Source: Asticcacaulis tiandongensis (GTDB lineage: Bacteria; Pseudomonadota; Alphaproteobacteria; Caulobacterales; Caulobacteraceae). Taken from it: a stretch of 37,577 bases of DNA. The stretch is from contig NZ_SSBC01000024.1 of assembly GCF_006475605.1 (NCBI RefSeq), positions 1-37,577 on the forward strand, written 5' to 3'. Shown piece by piece: positions 25,470 through 34,128 of this stretch (position 1 is the first letter of the stretch; each line of letters opens with the position of its first letter). Under the pieces are notes generated by a model. The model had not been told where the DNA came from. It did no database searches and worked only from the letters and a program-made list of their open reading frames with translations. A program made the position numbers and the translations under genes.

Positions 25470-26702
25470 ATGGCTTGGGTCGAGTTCCTGAACGTGAAAG
25501 GGGGAGGCATGTTCAAGCGACGGCGCGCGTCATTCAAAAGAGCTCACGGTCTGCTACAGCAAGTCAAACGGGCTGCATTCCACCTGCAGCTGGGCGAAAC
25601 CGTTCGCCCGCAAAAGCTTACGCCGCTGAGGTTGCTTCAAAAGCTGCTATTACGTGAAGTGGGTCGTTGTGAGCGTAAGATACGGCGGACCAAGGCGTTT
25701 CTCAAAGCCGCAACGGACGATGACGTTCGGCTGGAACTCGAAGAGCGCATCGCCAGCTTCCGACACCTCGCCTACAACTGGCGGACATTCGGTGACGCAA
25801 TCGCCTTCGCATATCTCGATAAGTTTGCGCTAAAACATACGCATTTCAACACGCACAATCTGAACGCCAAACAGGATGCCGGCTTTTTGATTGAGAAGGA
25901 GGGGTTGGTCACTGAGCTTGCGATGCTCTATGGCCTACTCGACCGAGGTGTCCCGGCTTTGCTAGCGGATCTGACCAATACAATTAGACATGGCGACATC
26001 TGCCTCCTCCAAGGCCCAGATCCGAAGATGATCGAAGTGAAGGCCGGAGAGCTAGGGCCCCGCGGTCGACGGCAGCGTAATGCCATTCGCCTGCTCGAAG
26101 CCTTCTTTGAAAATGACGAGGCTGAGGGGCTTCGTGGCCTACCGAGAATCCAGCGGCGTAGCCCGCAAAGACTGGAGATTACTCACGTCCCAGCGATGAA
26201 TCAATGCATCGCGGCGGCACGGCGGGCTGGAGGCGCGTGGTGTTCACCCGAGGCGGGATTGTATTATCTGGCGCTCGCTGACGAACGAGTGCCTCTGGAC
26301 CAAACAATTGGTCAAATCCCCTTGGTGAAGCCGATGGCATTTTCGTTGAACGAAATGAAGGCAGGTCTGGCCTGGACGCCATATAGCCCGTACACGCTTT
26401 CGATTGAGGATGAGGGGGCGCTGTTTGAGTTCATTTGGGGTGATTTGTATTTGATGGTTTTGTGGGAAATTCCTGATCAATGGTTCTTAGATGACGGAAC
26501 CATCTATTCTGTGACGCCGTGCGATGAAGAGTCGGACTATGCGTTCGACGTGACAGCCCCAGACGGATCGGAAATCAAGCTCTCCAAAGGAATGCTCCAG
26601 CGGATCGCTTTGGAATTCACGTCGCCAGAATGGATATTTCTGACGGCTATTGAGAAAATTCATGGGGCCGGGGAATCAAAGCCTGCTTCAGAAGCTCATT
26701 GA
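25470..26702 (+). CDS. Predicted PD-(D/E)XK nuclease-fold protein, function unknown
   Basis: I do not recognise a named family for this ~410-residue protein. A basic N-terminal helical part (KRRRASFKRAHGLL, LLLREVGRCERKIRRTKAF) is followed by EKEGLVTEL (Glu near residue 150), RHGDICLL (Asp near 177) and KMIEVKAGE (Glu190-x-Lys192). This E...D...ExK spacing is that of the PD-(D/E)XK nuclease core. The C-terminal ~200 residues look like a separate alpha/beta domain. The start is uncertain: ATG at 25470 has AGAGG about 11 bases upstream, while the ATG at 25509 (MFKRRRAS) follows a strong AGGGGGAGG that is very close to it. The gene stands alone except for the overlapping small gene. A defence or restriction role is possible but unproven. 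Confidence 0.72.
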   Translation: MAWVEFLNVKGGGMFKRRRASFKRAHGLLQQVKRAAFHLQLGETVRPQKLTPLRLLQKLLLREVGRCERKIRRTKAFLKAATDDDVRLELEERIASFRHLAYNWRTFGDAIAFAYLDKFALKHTHFNTHNLNAKQDAGFLIEKEGLVTELAMLYGLLDRGVPALLADLTNTIRHGDICLLQGPDPKMIEVKAGELGPRGRRQRNAIRLLEAFFENDEAEGLRGLPRIQRRSPQRLEITHVPAMNQCIAAARRAGGAWCSPEAGLYYLALADERVPLDQTIGQIPLVKPMAFSLNEMKAGLAWTPYSPYTLSIEDEGALFEFIWGDLYLMVLWEIPDQWFLDDGTIYSVTPCDEESDYAFDVTAPDGSEIKLSKGMLQRIALEFTSPEWIFLTAIEKIHGAGESKPASEAH

Positions 26703-26853
26703 GCTCGGTTCCAGCGGTATCATCGAGCTTTTCGGCGGCGGAGTCGAGGCACCGGCGTTTGCCATTGGGGCCGTGTTCAACTGTCTGGCTGGGAATCTGA
26801 CTAGACGGTTCGGTAGTCGTCAAATGTCCGCAATGGGCGCATTGCAGAATTAA
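26662..26853 (+). CDS. Small companion protein overlapping the nuclease-like gene
   Basis: A 63-residue frame starting MGPGNQSLLQKLIELGSS, overlapping the end of the nuclease-like gene by 41 bases in another frame. It has an amphipathic N-terminal helix and a Gly-rich hydrophobic segment (GIIELFGGGVEAPAFAIGAVF) before a basic end. The overlap suggests translational coupling. It runs beyond the upstream gene, so it is not just a shadow frame. No motif gives a function; an inhibitor or membrane-associated partner of the nuclease is conceivable. The 226 bases after it contain no gene I can support. Confidence 0.5.
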   Translation: MGPGNQSLLQKLIELGSSGIIELFGGGVEAPAFAIGAVFNCLAGNLTRRFGSRQMSAMGALQN

Positions 26854-27079
26854 CTTACAAATTCATTGTGAAATTATAATTGGCATGATCCGGATTGAGT
26901 CAAAAGGCTTCCAGTTGCTTAACTACATATAGGCCTATTTATCACCGGGGCCGTTACTTACTCTGGCTTGAGAAAGGTCCACTTGAGGTGGAACGGCGGG
27001 GCTGCTGTTTCACCGTCCCGGCAATGGATTAGTATAATCTGCCCTTTACCGCTGACCACGCCCCAACAGTTCAACTCTG

Positions 27080-27847
27080 TTATAAGCAAATGACATCCGG
27101 CAGACCGGCAACCGTATCAATCACCTTATCTGCGCCTGCACGTAATAAGGCTTCACGGGCATCCTGCACCCTCGCGGCAAGTTCTGATGCGCTCAGGGCC
27201 TGAAACTGAGGCAGATCAAGTCCCACCCCATTGCCGCTGGCGGCAATACCGACGGTAAAACATCCTGCCGCCCTGCCCGCTTCGATGCCTGCGATGGAGT
27301 CGTCCACCACCACCACCTCCGCTGCCGGATAAACCCCCAGTTCCACCATGGCCTTCCAGATTATCAACGGTGCCGGACGCCCCTTTAGGGTTTCTCCGGC
27401 ACAGACGATGATTTCCGGTTCATAGCCTTGCGCCGCGGCCGCCTTCTGAATGGGAACCATCATCGGACGTGTGTAACCGGTGGTCGAACCTATGCGAATA
27501 CCTTTGGCGCGTAATTGATCAAAGGTCGAGCGCGCGCCGGGAATAAGCGTAGCACGGGCTGCACCCGCTTCGCGCATCAGGCTGTCAAGACTGGCAAAAA
27601 TATGATCTGCGTCAGCAGCGGCAGGGGCCTGTCCATACTGCTCGATCCACGCCTGACGCACCCGCTCTATGGCCAGTATACTAAGAACATGATCCCGCTT
27701 GGCCTGTCCCATCGGCAGACGAGCTTCCGGTTCGGTAATAGGTACATTCATCTGTGTGAAAGCATGCTGCATGGCAACAACGGGTGCCAGCGAGCCGAAA
27801 TCGACCATAGTGCCAGCCCAGTCAAAAATGACGGCTTTAGGGGTCAT
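27080..27847 (-). CDS. phnX: Phosphonoacetaldehyde hydrolase (phosphonatase)
   Basis: A 255-residue HAD-superfamily enzyme that cleaves the C-P bond of phosphonoacetaldehyde to acetaldehyde and phosphate in the cytoplasm. The nucleophile Asp9 lies in VIFDWAGTMVDFGS (the family usually has DWAGTTVD; here Met replaces one Thr). The Schiff-base Lys50 lies in MGQAKRDHV, equivalent to Lys53 of the Bacillus enzyme. GSTTGYTRPMM (motif II), KGRPAPLIIW and VVVDDSIAGIEAG (motif III/IV) are complete. It lies 19 bases after the FAD oxidase on the same strand, so the two form an operon in which the oxidase supplies phosphonoacetaldehyde. No PhnW transaminase is present. Confidence 0.92.
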   Translation of the reverse strand: MTPKAVIFDWAGTMVDFGSLAPVVAMQHAFTQMNVPITEPEARLPMGQAKRDHVLSILAIERVRQAWIEQYGQAPAAADADHIFASLDSLMREAGAARATLIPGARSTFDQLRAKGIRIGSTTGYTRPMMVPIQKAAAAQGYEPEIIVCAGETLKGRPAPLIIWKAMVELGVYPAAEVVVVDDSIAGIEAGRAAGCFTVGIAASGNGVGLDLPQFQALSASELAARVQDAREALLRAGADKVIDTVAGLPDVICL

Positions 27848-27866
27848 GTCAGGCGTTCCTTATCAG

Positions 27867-28982
27867 TTAGAAAAGTGATTTCAGCGTATCTTCGGCAATG
27901 GCAAAAGCGGTAGAAGCGCCTGTGCCACTGGTTACAGACACAAGGCGTACGCGCGGGTGCGGTGCCTCACAGAACATGTCATTGTCTGCGCTCGGATAGG
28001 TGCCAAGCCAGCGCTCAATAACCGAAGGTGCAGGAAATCCACATACACGTGTAAACTCCTCCAGGATCAGAGCCTCAATGCGCTGATTATAGAAAGGGTC
28101 AGGCGTACGGGCATAGTGATGGCTGTCGCCCACCACCAGCGCCCCATCCGCGTCTTGCACCACAATCAGATGCACGCCGTGCCGAAGTGCATTGGGGCAC
28201 TCGCGTTCTAACCTGTGCTTCAAAGCGGCGCTTTCGGGCCGTTCGGCATAGCCGCGATAGCGTATCAGCGACAGATCCGACATAAGCGCACAGGGTAAGC
28301 GAAAACCGGGCGAGGCCAGTCGCATCATATGCAGCTTGCTTAAGGTAACACCATGTCGGTCATAGACATCAGGATAAAGCGTATTGAGATCATCACCGGG
28401 GCAAACCACTATGCTTTCAGCACAGATGTCACCGCGTGCGGTCGATATATATGGCGGGTCAATAGCCGTAACGGCGGTCTCAAAATGAAAGGTCACGCCC
28501 TGTGATTTCAGCCAGTCAATGAGACGGGAAATGGCAGTGGGTGAATGGACGCGTAGCTCATGCGGACTATAGAGTGCGCCACATAACGCCTCACCTGTTA
28601 GTCCTGCATAAGTATCGCGCACTTCATTGGGGGTAAGAATCCGGCAATCCACACCCATTGGATGCACCCTGAATGCTTCCAGCACCGTCATGGCCTCAGG
28701 GCGCTGCGCCGTAACCAGAAGACCGCGATGCACGATATCTATACCGGCTCGCGGCGCCAGTTCAGCCCATATATCCCGACTGCGGCGCGCCCTTTCCCAG
28801 GTTTGATCGGCACTTTGCCCCGTAACAGTAATGAAACCGAAATTGCGTATCGAGGCGCCCACAGGCGCTGCGTGACGATCACAGACCGCGACCTTAAGTC
28901 CACGCTGCTGCGCCCCTAATGCATGGGCCAGCCCGACAATACCTGAGCCGATTATCAGAAGGTCGTAATGAAGTAAGGCCAA
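27867..28982 (-). CDS. HpnW/PbfC-type FAD-dependent aminophosphonate oxidoreductase
   Basis: A 371-residue DAO-fold flavoprotein. It starts with the dinucleotide-binding motif LLIIGSGIVGLAHALGAQQRG, then ASIRNFGFITVTGQS, typical of the family often called HpnW, found next to phosphonatase genes. The C-terminal FAD contact is VSVTSGTGASTAFAIAE. Family members oxidatively deaminate aminophosphonates to phosphonoacetaldehyde; the characterised one, PbfC, is reported to prefer N-methylated 2-aminoethylphosphonate. Being first in an operon with phosphonatase fits. Whether this protein takes the free or the N-methyl amine cannot be read from sequence. The start ATG at 28982 opens the divergent promoter region. 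Confidence 0.88.
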   Translation of the reverse strand: MALLHYDLLIIGSGIVGLAHALGAQQRGLKVAVCDRHAAPVGASIRNFGFITVTGQSADQTWERARRSRDIWAELAPRAGIDIVHRGLLVTAQRPEAMTVLEAFRVHPMGVDCRILTPNEVRDTYAGLTGEALCGALYSPHELRVHSPTAISRLIDWLKSQGVTFHFETAVTAIDPPYISTARGDICAESIVVCPGDDLNTLYPDVYDRHGVTLSKLHMMRLASPGFRLPCALMSDLSLIRYRGYAERPESAALKHRLERECPNALRHGVHLIVVQDADGALVVGDSHHYARTPDPFYNQRIEALILEEFTRVCGFPAPSVIERWLGTYPSADNDMFCEAPHPRVRLVSVTSGTGASTAFAIAEDTLKSLF

Positions 28983-29088
28983 GGCGCTGGCTCCGGTTTA
29001 ATTTTCGCCAACCTTCATAGCAATGTCGCATAACAAATTTATAACTATAATTAAAACTAATTTTGATTATTCTCAGGATAGCATTCAA
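28983..29088. promoter_or_regulatory. Divergent promoter of the FAD-oxidase operon and the phosphatase gene
   Basis: 106 bases, strongly AT-rich in the middle. ATAACTATAATTA at 29041-29053 recurs on the minus strand upstream of the transporter gene (ATAACTATTAATTAT, 35725-35711). Such shared sites suit the LysR regulator encoded in this locus. Promoter boxes cannot be assigned with confidence. Confidence 0.45.
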
Positions 29089-30870
29089 ATGTTCCACACC
29101 CGTGCAACCCTCTGCCTCACCTTGCTGATGGCCACAAGCGCCCTGCCGGTCGCTGCTGAACAATGGCGACTGGAAACCGGTTATGACTTGCCACGCCGCG
29201 CCGCGCTTTTGCCAATTAAGGCATATAGCGGGCCAGTGATCGCACAGCCCCTATCCTCTGCGCCGCTGTTTTTCGGTGCCACCGCCAGCCATTCGCAAAC
29301 ACTTAAGGCCGACGCCGTTACCGGTGATTTTACTGCCGAGCTATGGCTGGTTGATCATGTCAATCAACCGGTTGGTGTGCTGATGAGCGTAGGCGATGCG
29401 CGTTTTGGGTATTATGACCGCACAGCAGCCTTTGGCGGCACTGACAAACTCGAGACCTATAAGATGCGCGACAAAGCCTTCAAGGGGCGCTGGCACCATC
29501 TGGTGCTGGTGCGCGAAGGCAAAACCCTGCGTCTGTATAACAATGGCACCCTGATAGGGGAAGCAACGGCAAACAGCCAGGGCGGTCAGGTGCGTCTGGA
29601 CAGCTATCTGTCGAATGAAGCCTTTATGCAGCCTGCCAATCTGGTGCATATGGCAGGTATCGAGCCACGCGCTTTAAACGCTGCTGAAATCAGCGAACGG
29701 TTTACCTCCCATGCCCAGCGCGTTGAGGACGGCATCCTGTATGCTGACCGCTTCCATTTCACCCAACCGCCCTATCTAAACATGCCACAGACCGATTCGA
29801 TTGAACTGTCGTTTGAGTTCGACCGCGTCGCTGTGGCTGAAGTCGCCTACGGGGAAACAGAAGATACGCTCAAGGTCGTTCCCTTAAGCGCAAATGCGCG
29901 CCTCAATGGATTAAAGCTAGAGGGTCTCAAGCCGGATACCCCCTATTTTTACCGCGTGACGGCAAAGGATGCGCAAGGCGGAACGATTGATTCCGGCCTG
30001 CTGTCTTTCCGAACCGCCCCTCCGGCCGGTCAGCCCTTCGTGATGGTTATTTCCGGCGATACCGAAGCGCGTCCACATATTAACAATCGTATGGCCGAGC
30101 TGATGTGGGAAGAACGCCCCGCACTTCTGGCTATTGTCGGCGACCTGACGGACGGCGGTTCAAAAACCAATCGCTTTGAATGGACGCACGAATATTTCAC
30201 GGGCATGGGCCATTTCTTTGGCCGTGTGCCGGTCATCGCCACACCGGGTAATGGCGAGAGCGAACTGCACTGGTATAATCACTATCACCGCCAGCCTCAG
30301 CCGGAGAGCTATTTCTCAATGGTTTATGGCGACGTGGAAATCTTCGTGCTCGATGCCAATCTGGATGAACGCGAAAAAGAAAGTGCAGGCTTCCGTGAAC
30401 GGCAAAAAGCCTGGTTTGACGGGGCACTGAAGGCTTCAAAAAGCCGGTGGAAAATCGTCATGCACCATCAGGATGTACGGACATCCGACGATGATGATTA
30501 CGGCAATAGTTTCCGCACCCGTTCACGTCATGGCGATTCGGATGTTCAGGCGGATTTCGTGCCTCTGTATGAAAAGCACAATGTCGATCTTGTGTTTTTT
30601 GGCCACCTTCATGCTTATGAACGTAGCTGGCCGGTACGCGGTGAAAAGGCTGACCCGAAGACGGGCATTACCTATGTGCAGGTCGGCGGTCTGGGCGGCA
30701 ATCTGGAAGATTTCGCACCGAACAAACCGTGGTTCTCCACTAAGACCGTGCGCGCGCACCACTATGTCAGCTTACATGTCAGCCCTGAAAAAATTGAAGC
30801 CCGTATGGTCGATGCCGACGGCCATTTACGTGATGTATTTAGTGTGCTGCCACGTAACGATAAGCGCTAA
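29089..30870 (+). CDS. Exported LamG / purple-acid-phosphatase-like metallophosphoesterase
   Basis: A 593-residue protein. A signal peptide (about 1-23, SALPVAA) precedes a concanavalin/LamG domain (about 60-215, with GRWHHLVLVREGKTLRLYNNGTL in parts). Next come a PAP-type fibronectin-like domain (about 240-330, AEVAYGE to LKPDTPYFYRV) and a calcineurin-like phosphoesterase domain (about 340-560). Metal motifs are VISGDTEARPH, AIVGDLTDGG, PGNGESE, VMHHQD and FFGHLHAYERSW. GNGE replaces the usual GNHE, so the catalytic His is missing there while the metal-binding Asn stays. The ATG at 29089 is chosen for the signal peptide; an earlier ATG at 29023 would bury it. It likely removes phosphate or phosphonate from an extracellular substrate before uptake. 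Confidence 0.87.
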   Translation: MFHTRATLCLTLLMATSALPVAAEQWRLETGYDLPRRAALLPIKAYSGPVIAQPLSSAPLFFGATASHSQTLKADAVTGDFTAELWLVDHVNQPVGVLMSVGDARFGYYDRTAAFGGTDKLETYKMRDKAFKGRWHHLVLVREGKTLRLYNNGTLIGEATANSQGGQVRLDSYLSNEAFMQPANLVHMAGIEPRALNAAEISERFTSHAQRVEDGILYADRFHFTQPPYLNMPQTDSIELSFEFDRVAVAEVAYGETEDTLKVVPLSANARLNGLKLEGLKPDTPYFYRVTAKDAQGGTIDSGLLSFRTAPPAGQPFVMVISGDTEARPHINNRMAELMWEERPALLAIVGDLTDGGSKTNRFEWTHEYFTGMGHFFGRVPVIATPGNGESELHWYNHYHRQPQPESYFSMVYGDVEIFVLDANLDEREKESAGFRERQKAWFDGALKASKSRWKIVMHHQDVRTSDDDDYGNSFRTRSRHGDSDVQADFVPLYEKHNVDLVFFGHLHAYERSWPVRGEKADPKTGITYVQVGGLGGNLEDFAPNKPWFSTKTVRAHHYVSLHVSPEKIEARMVDADGHLRDVFSVLPRNDKR

Positions 30871-30886
30871 AGCGTCAACAAACCGT

Positions 30887-30934
30887 CATACGATAAATGT
30901 ATGAATTAACCTGCCTCATTTGTATAAATTATAC
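30887..30934. promoter_or_regulatory. Two inverted repeats upstream of the large TonB receptor
   Basis: CATAC-N7-GTATG (30887-30903) and the near-palindrome GTATAAATTATAC (30922-30934) lie in the AT-rich part of the 265-base gap between the phosphatase and receptor genes. The second has the T-N11-A outline of LysR-type sites. They could place the receptor under the local regulator. The rest of the gap to 31135 contains a short GTGTGT/ACACAC hairpin near 31093 and no gene. Confidence 0.45.
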
Positions 30935-31135
30935 TGATCGCGGCCAACGGGGGTAAACTTAAAAGGCAGCGGTCAGTTCGGTGACGTAACGCCCAATTAA
31001 AATTGTCCGGTTTGCACGTCCAACAACATGACGAACCGGATGCACCGTTTTTTCATTCCGTCCGAACACAGCGTCGGGCGGTTGCGGGTCGGTGTGTGCC
31101 TGACACACGCCGGTTCAGCCTTCATGGAGATATCA

Positions 31136-33976
31136 ATGTCTAACCTCTCATTCCCGCTTTCAGGACGCAAGATCGCCGCCCTGACCAGCGTCAGTCTTAT
31201 GGCTCTGGGTCTGGGCCTGCCATTTGCCGCGATAGCCAGTGACGACGAAACAACCGAAGTGATCGTCACCGGTCAACGCCTTTCGAATGCCAACTCGATT
31301 GAGCAACAAAAGAAGGCTACAGGCGTAGTAAACGTCATTTCGGCGGATGATCTGGGTAAGTTGCCCGACGCCAATGTTGCCGACGCTTTGGCGCGTATCG
31401 CCGGCGTCAATGTGGTGGTCAATCAGGAAACCGGCGAAGGCGAATATGTGTCGGTGCGCGGGCTGGCCAGCACCTATAATGCCTATTCGATCAATGGGGT
31501 GCGTGTCGCCCTGACCGATTCGAATTCGCGCAAGATGTCGATGACGGTGCTGCCGCCCAATGGTCTGAAGGCGATCTCGGTCTATAAGACCCTGACGCCG
31601 GATCTGGATGGCGACGCCATCGGTGGCTCAGTCAATTTCACCACACCAACAGCCTTTGATTTCAAAAAGCCAACGGTACGCGTGTTTGGCACCTACGGCA
31701 TGAATGACCGTGCCGACAAGCAGGGTGAAGAGTCCTCCAACAGTCAGCTTCAAATCGATGCCGCCCGCCGTTTTGGTGATGGCCGCTTTGGTCTGTTTGG
31801 CTCTTTTAACTATGGCAAAAGCCACTACACCAACGAAGAGTCGGAAAATAACGGTGAGTGGGAACCCTATATCTGGCGCAAGGATTCCGAAGAAACAATT
31901 GATGACCGTACCCTGTATCTGCCCGGCGTTAATCTCGATTACCGCCGTGGTGAGCAGGAACGTTTCGGTGGCAATTTCTCGGCCGATTATCGCGGCAATC
32001 AGCACGATTTTTATCTGCGTGGTCAGTATTCAAAGCTGAACCGTACAGCGACGAATGACTATACCGACTTCCGCAGCCGCACGACTCCGCGTCTGACGCA
32101 GGTTAATCTTGAAGACACCGGACTGCTGCAACCCGATCAGATGATCACAGGCTATGATCCGGTTAAAGGCAATGTCTATGGGTACGGGCTTGATCAGATT
32201 GTTGACCGTGATGGCGACGATATGATCACCGACGCCGACCGCAGATCGGGTAATTCCTACTGGTCACTCTTTGGGCGTTCCGGCGTCTGGGACCCGCAGG
32301 CCATGCAGTTCGCCCGTACGCACGAATCCCAGGATCAGGAATCGTCTCTGGCGACCCTCAATATCGGTGGCCAAAGCCGCTATGACCGCCTGACCCTCGA
32401 TTACGACCTGAGCTATTCCTACGGTGAAAAGGGTACGCCGCTGTCCTATGGCATCAATTATGACTGCGATAAGTGCGACACCGATCCGATGTTTACCTCG
32501 ACCGGTATTCTGTGGTCGTCAGCCGATCCGCGCTTCCCGCTGCCGCAGCTTCCGGCCTATGCCGCCGATGTCGCCAAACGTGATGACCTGCTGCCGTTTT
32601 CAGGCGCATGGATGGATCGCAGCGAACAGTCTGACGCCCGTACAGCTTTGAAACTGGATGCGAAATATGAAATGGGCGGTTTTATCGATCATGTGAAGGG
32701 TGGTTTCAAATATCTGAAATCCGAGCGTGAATACGATTCAACGCCGATCTGGGAATATGATGAAGACGACATGGCTGACCTGCCGATGGTCAACCAGACT
32801 CTGGCGCAGTCCGGTCTGGTCGAGCGTCAGATCGACGGCTTCTTCAAGGATCGCTACTATTTTGGTTCAATCATGAACCGTGACAGGGTCGTTTCGCTGA
32901 TCAACGACGCCCGCGGCACCTATCCGGTGGTGCAAAGCTTTGAAGACCTGAACCGGGACGACAAGCGAGGTAACGAAACCATCTACGCTGCTTACGGTCT
33001 GGTTAATATGAAGTCCGGTAACTGGGAAGTCATCGCCGGTGCCCGCGTTGAGCATACCAAGGTTGAAAACGTAAGCTGGATCAACGAAGATGAAAGCAAT
33101 GGCGGCGTGTCGGGCTTTGGCAAGACCGAGGCCGATTACACCAACTTCCTGCCCAGCGTGACCGCTGTTTACCGTGCCGGTGACAATCTGGTTTATCGCG
33201 GGGCGATCTGGACGAGCTTCTCGCGTCCTGAATATGCCAATATTTCACGCGGAGAAAGCGTCAGCCGTGATCCGGTGACTGATGAAATCGTGGCCATCAG
33301 CCGGGGCAATCCTGACCTGAAGCCTGCCGAAGCGGTCAATTTCGACCTGTCGGCGGAATATTATCCGGACCGTTCCAGCATGGTGTCGATTGGTTTCTTC
33401 CATAAGGAAATCAAGAACTTCATCTTCACCAATGGCCGTTCGGTCAATGCCGACACTAAGGAAGGCACGATCACCATCACCCAGCCGCAAAATGGTGAAG
33501 ACGCCACCATCACCGGTGTGGAACTGACGCTTATCAAGTCGTTTGAAGGTCTTCAGGCCCCGTTCGACGGGTTCGGTGTCGAAGCCAATGTCACCACGCA
33601 GAACTCGACAGCGGAAACCGGTCTGGCCTATCGTCGCGGGCGTCCGATCTCGTTCCTGCAAGCGCCCGATCTGATCTATAACGCCTCGCTGACCTATCAG
33701 AAGTACGGCTTTGAAGCCAAGCTCAGCTATCAGTATCAAGGCGCCTATATCGAAGATACGCGCGACAACGCTATCGACAAATGGGTCCAGCCAAACAAGT
33801 CGCTTGACCTGCATACACGCTACGTCATTCGTCCGGGCCTGTCGGTTGATTTCGACATTCAGAACATCCTTGATGGTCACCGCTATTACACCACCAAGGG
33901 TAAGAACCCGACCTATCAGAAAGACTATATGGAGCCGGGTCGTAACTTCATCCTGCGCTTTGCCTACAGCTACTAA
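31136..33976 (+). CDS. TonB-dependent receptor of the Xanthomonas/Caulobacter type
   Basis: A 946-residue outer-membrane receptor. Signal peptide to about residue 34 (LPFAAIAS), TonB box-like TTEVIVTGQRL, and plug domain with ISADDLGKLPDANVADALARIAG, EYVSVRGLASTYNAYSING and LDGDAIGGSVNF. This is the TonB-Xanth-Caul type, large receptors that usually import complex carbon sources. The barrel ends in a C-terminal aromatic (FAYSY). Loops are acidic with Cys pairs (DCDKCD near residue 440). The start ATG at 31136 has GGAG six bases upstream; an earlier ATG at 31028 lacks one and precedes a spurious extension. In this locus it should bring the phosphonate substrate through the outer membrane. Confidence 0.93.
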   Translation: MSNLSFPLSGRKIAALTSVSLMALGLGLPFAAIASDDETTEVIVTGQRLSNANSIEQQKKATGVVNVISADDLGKLPDANVADALARIAGVNVVVNQETGEGEYVSVRGLASTYNAYSINGVRVALTDSNSRKMSMTVLPPNGLKAISVYKTLTPDLDGDAIGGSVNFTTPTAFDFKKPTVRVFGTYGMNDRADKQGEESSNSQLQIDAARRFGDGRFGLFGSFNYGKSHYTNEESENNGEWEPYIWRKDSEETIDDRTLYLPGVNLDYRRGEQERFGGNFSADYRGNQHDFYLRGQYSKLNRTATNDYTDFRSRTTPRLTQVNLEDTGLLQPDQMITGYDPVKGNVYGYGLDQIVDRDGDDMITDADRRSGNSYWSLFGRSGVWDPQAMQFARTHESQDQESSLATLNIGGQSRYDRLTLDYDLSYSYGEKGTPLSYGINYDCDKCDTDPMFTSTGILWSSADPRFPLPQLPAYAADVAKRDDLLPFSGAWMDRSEQSDARTALKLDAKYEMGGFIDHVKGGFKYLKSEREYDSTPIWEYDEDDMADLPMVNQTLAQSGLVERQIDGFFKDRYYFGSIMNRDRVVSLINDARGTYPVVQSFEDLNRDDKRGNETIYAAYGLVNMKSGNWEVIAGARVEHTKVENVSWINEDESNGGVSGFGKTEADYTNFLPSVTAVYRAGDNLVYRGAIWTSFSRPEYANISRGESVSRDPVTDEIVAISRGNPDLKPAEAVNFDLSAEYYPDRSSMVSIGFFHKEIKNFIFTNGRSVNADTKEGTITITQPQNGEDATITGVELTLIKSFEGLQAPFDGFGVEANVTTQNSTAETGLAYRRGRPISFLQAPDLIYNASLTYQKYGFEAKLSYQYQGAYIEDTRDNAIDKWVQPNKSLDLHTRYVIRPGLSVDFDIQNILDGHRYYTTKGKNPTYQKDYMEPGRNFILRFAYSY

Positions 33977-33995
33977 TTTACAAACATCCTGAACG

Positions 33996-34028
33996 ACCTT
34001 CCGGTGTTTCGGCACCGGAAGGTTTTTT
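33996..34028 (+). terminator. Rho-independent terminator of the receptor gene
   Basis: ACCTTCCGGTG (33996-34006) and CACCGGAAGGT (34013-34023) form an 11-bp perfect stem around TTTCGG, followed by a run of six T. It lies about 20 bases after the stop codon and separates the receptor from the LysR gene. Confidence 0.95.
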
Positions 34029-34128
34029 ATGTAAACTATTTGGCTATGTGGCGACGGTCATGATTTTCAGACATATTTATCTGTTATAGCTTGTTCAAAG
34101 AATCTGTTTGTTATTATGAGAACCGCCC

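Noticed and set aside
26854-27079. Possible IS remnant with TCCAC/GTGGA dyad between the small gene and phosphonatase
   Set aside because: The dyad is short and no transposase similarity or terminal repeat pair could be recognised.
33245-34015. 256-codon open frame on the minus strand inside the large TonB receptor
   Set aside because: Antisense to the well-supported barrel domain and even covers the terminator; no ribosome site or recognisable motif.
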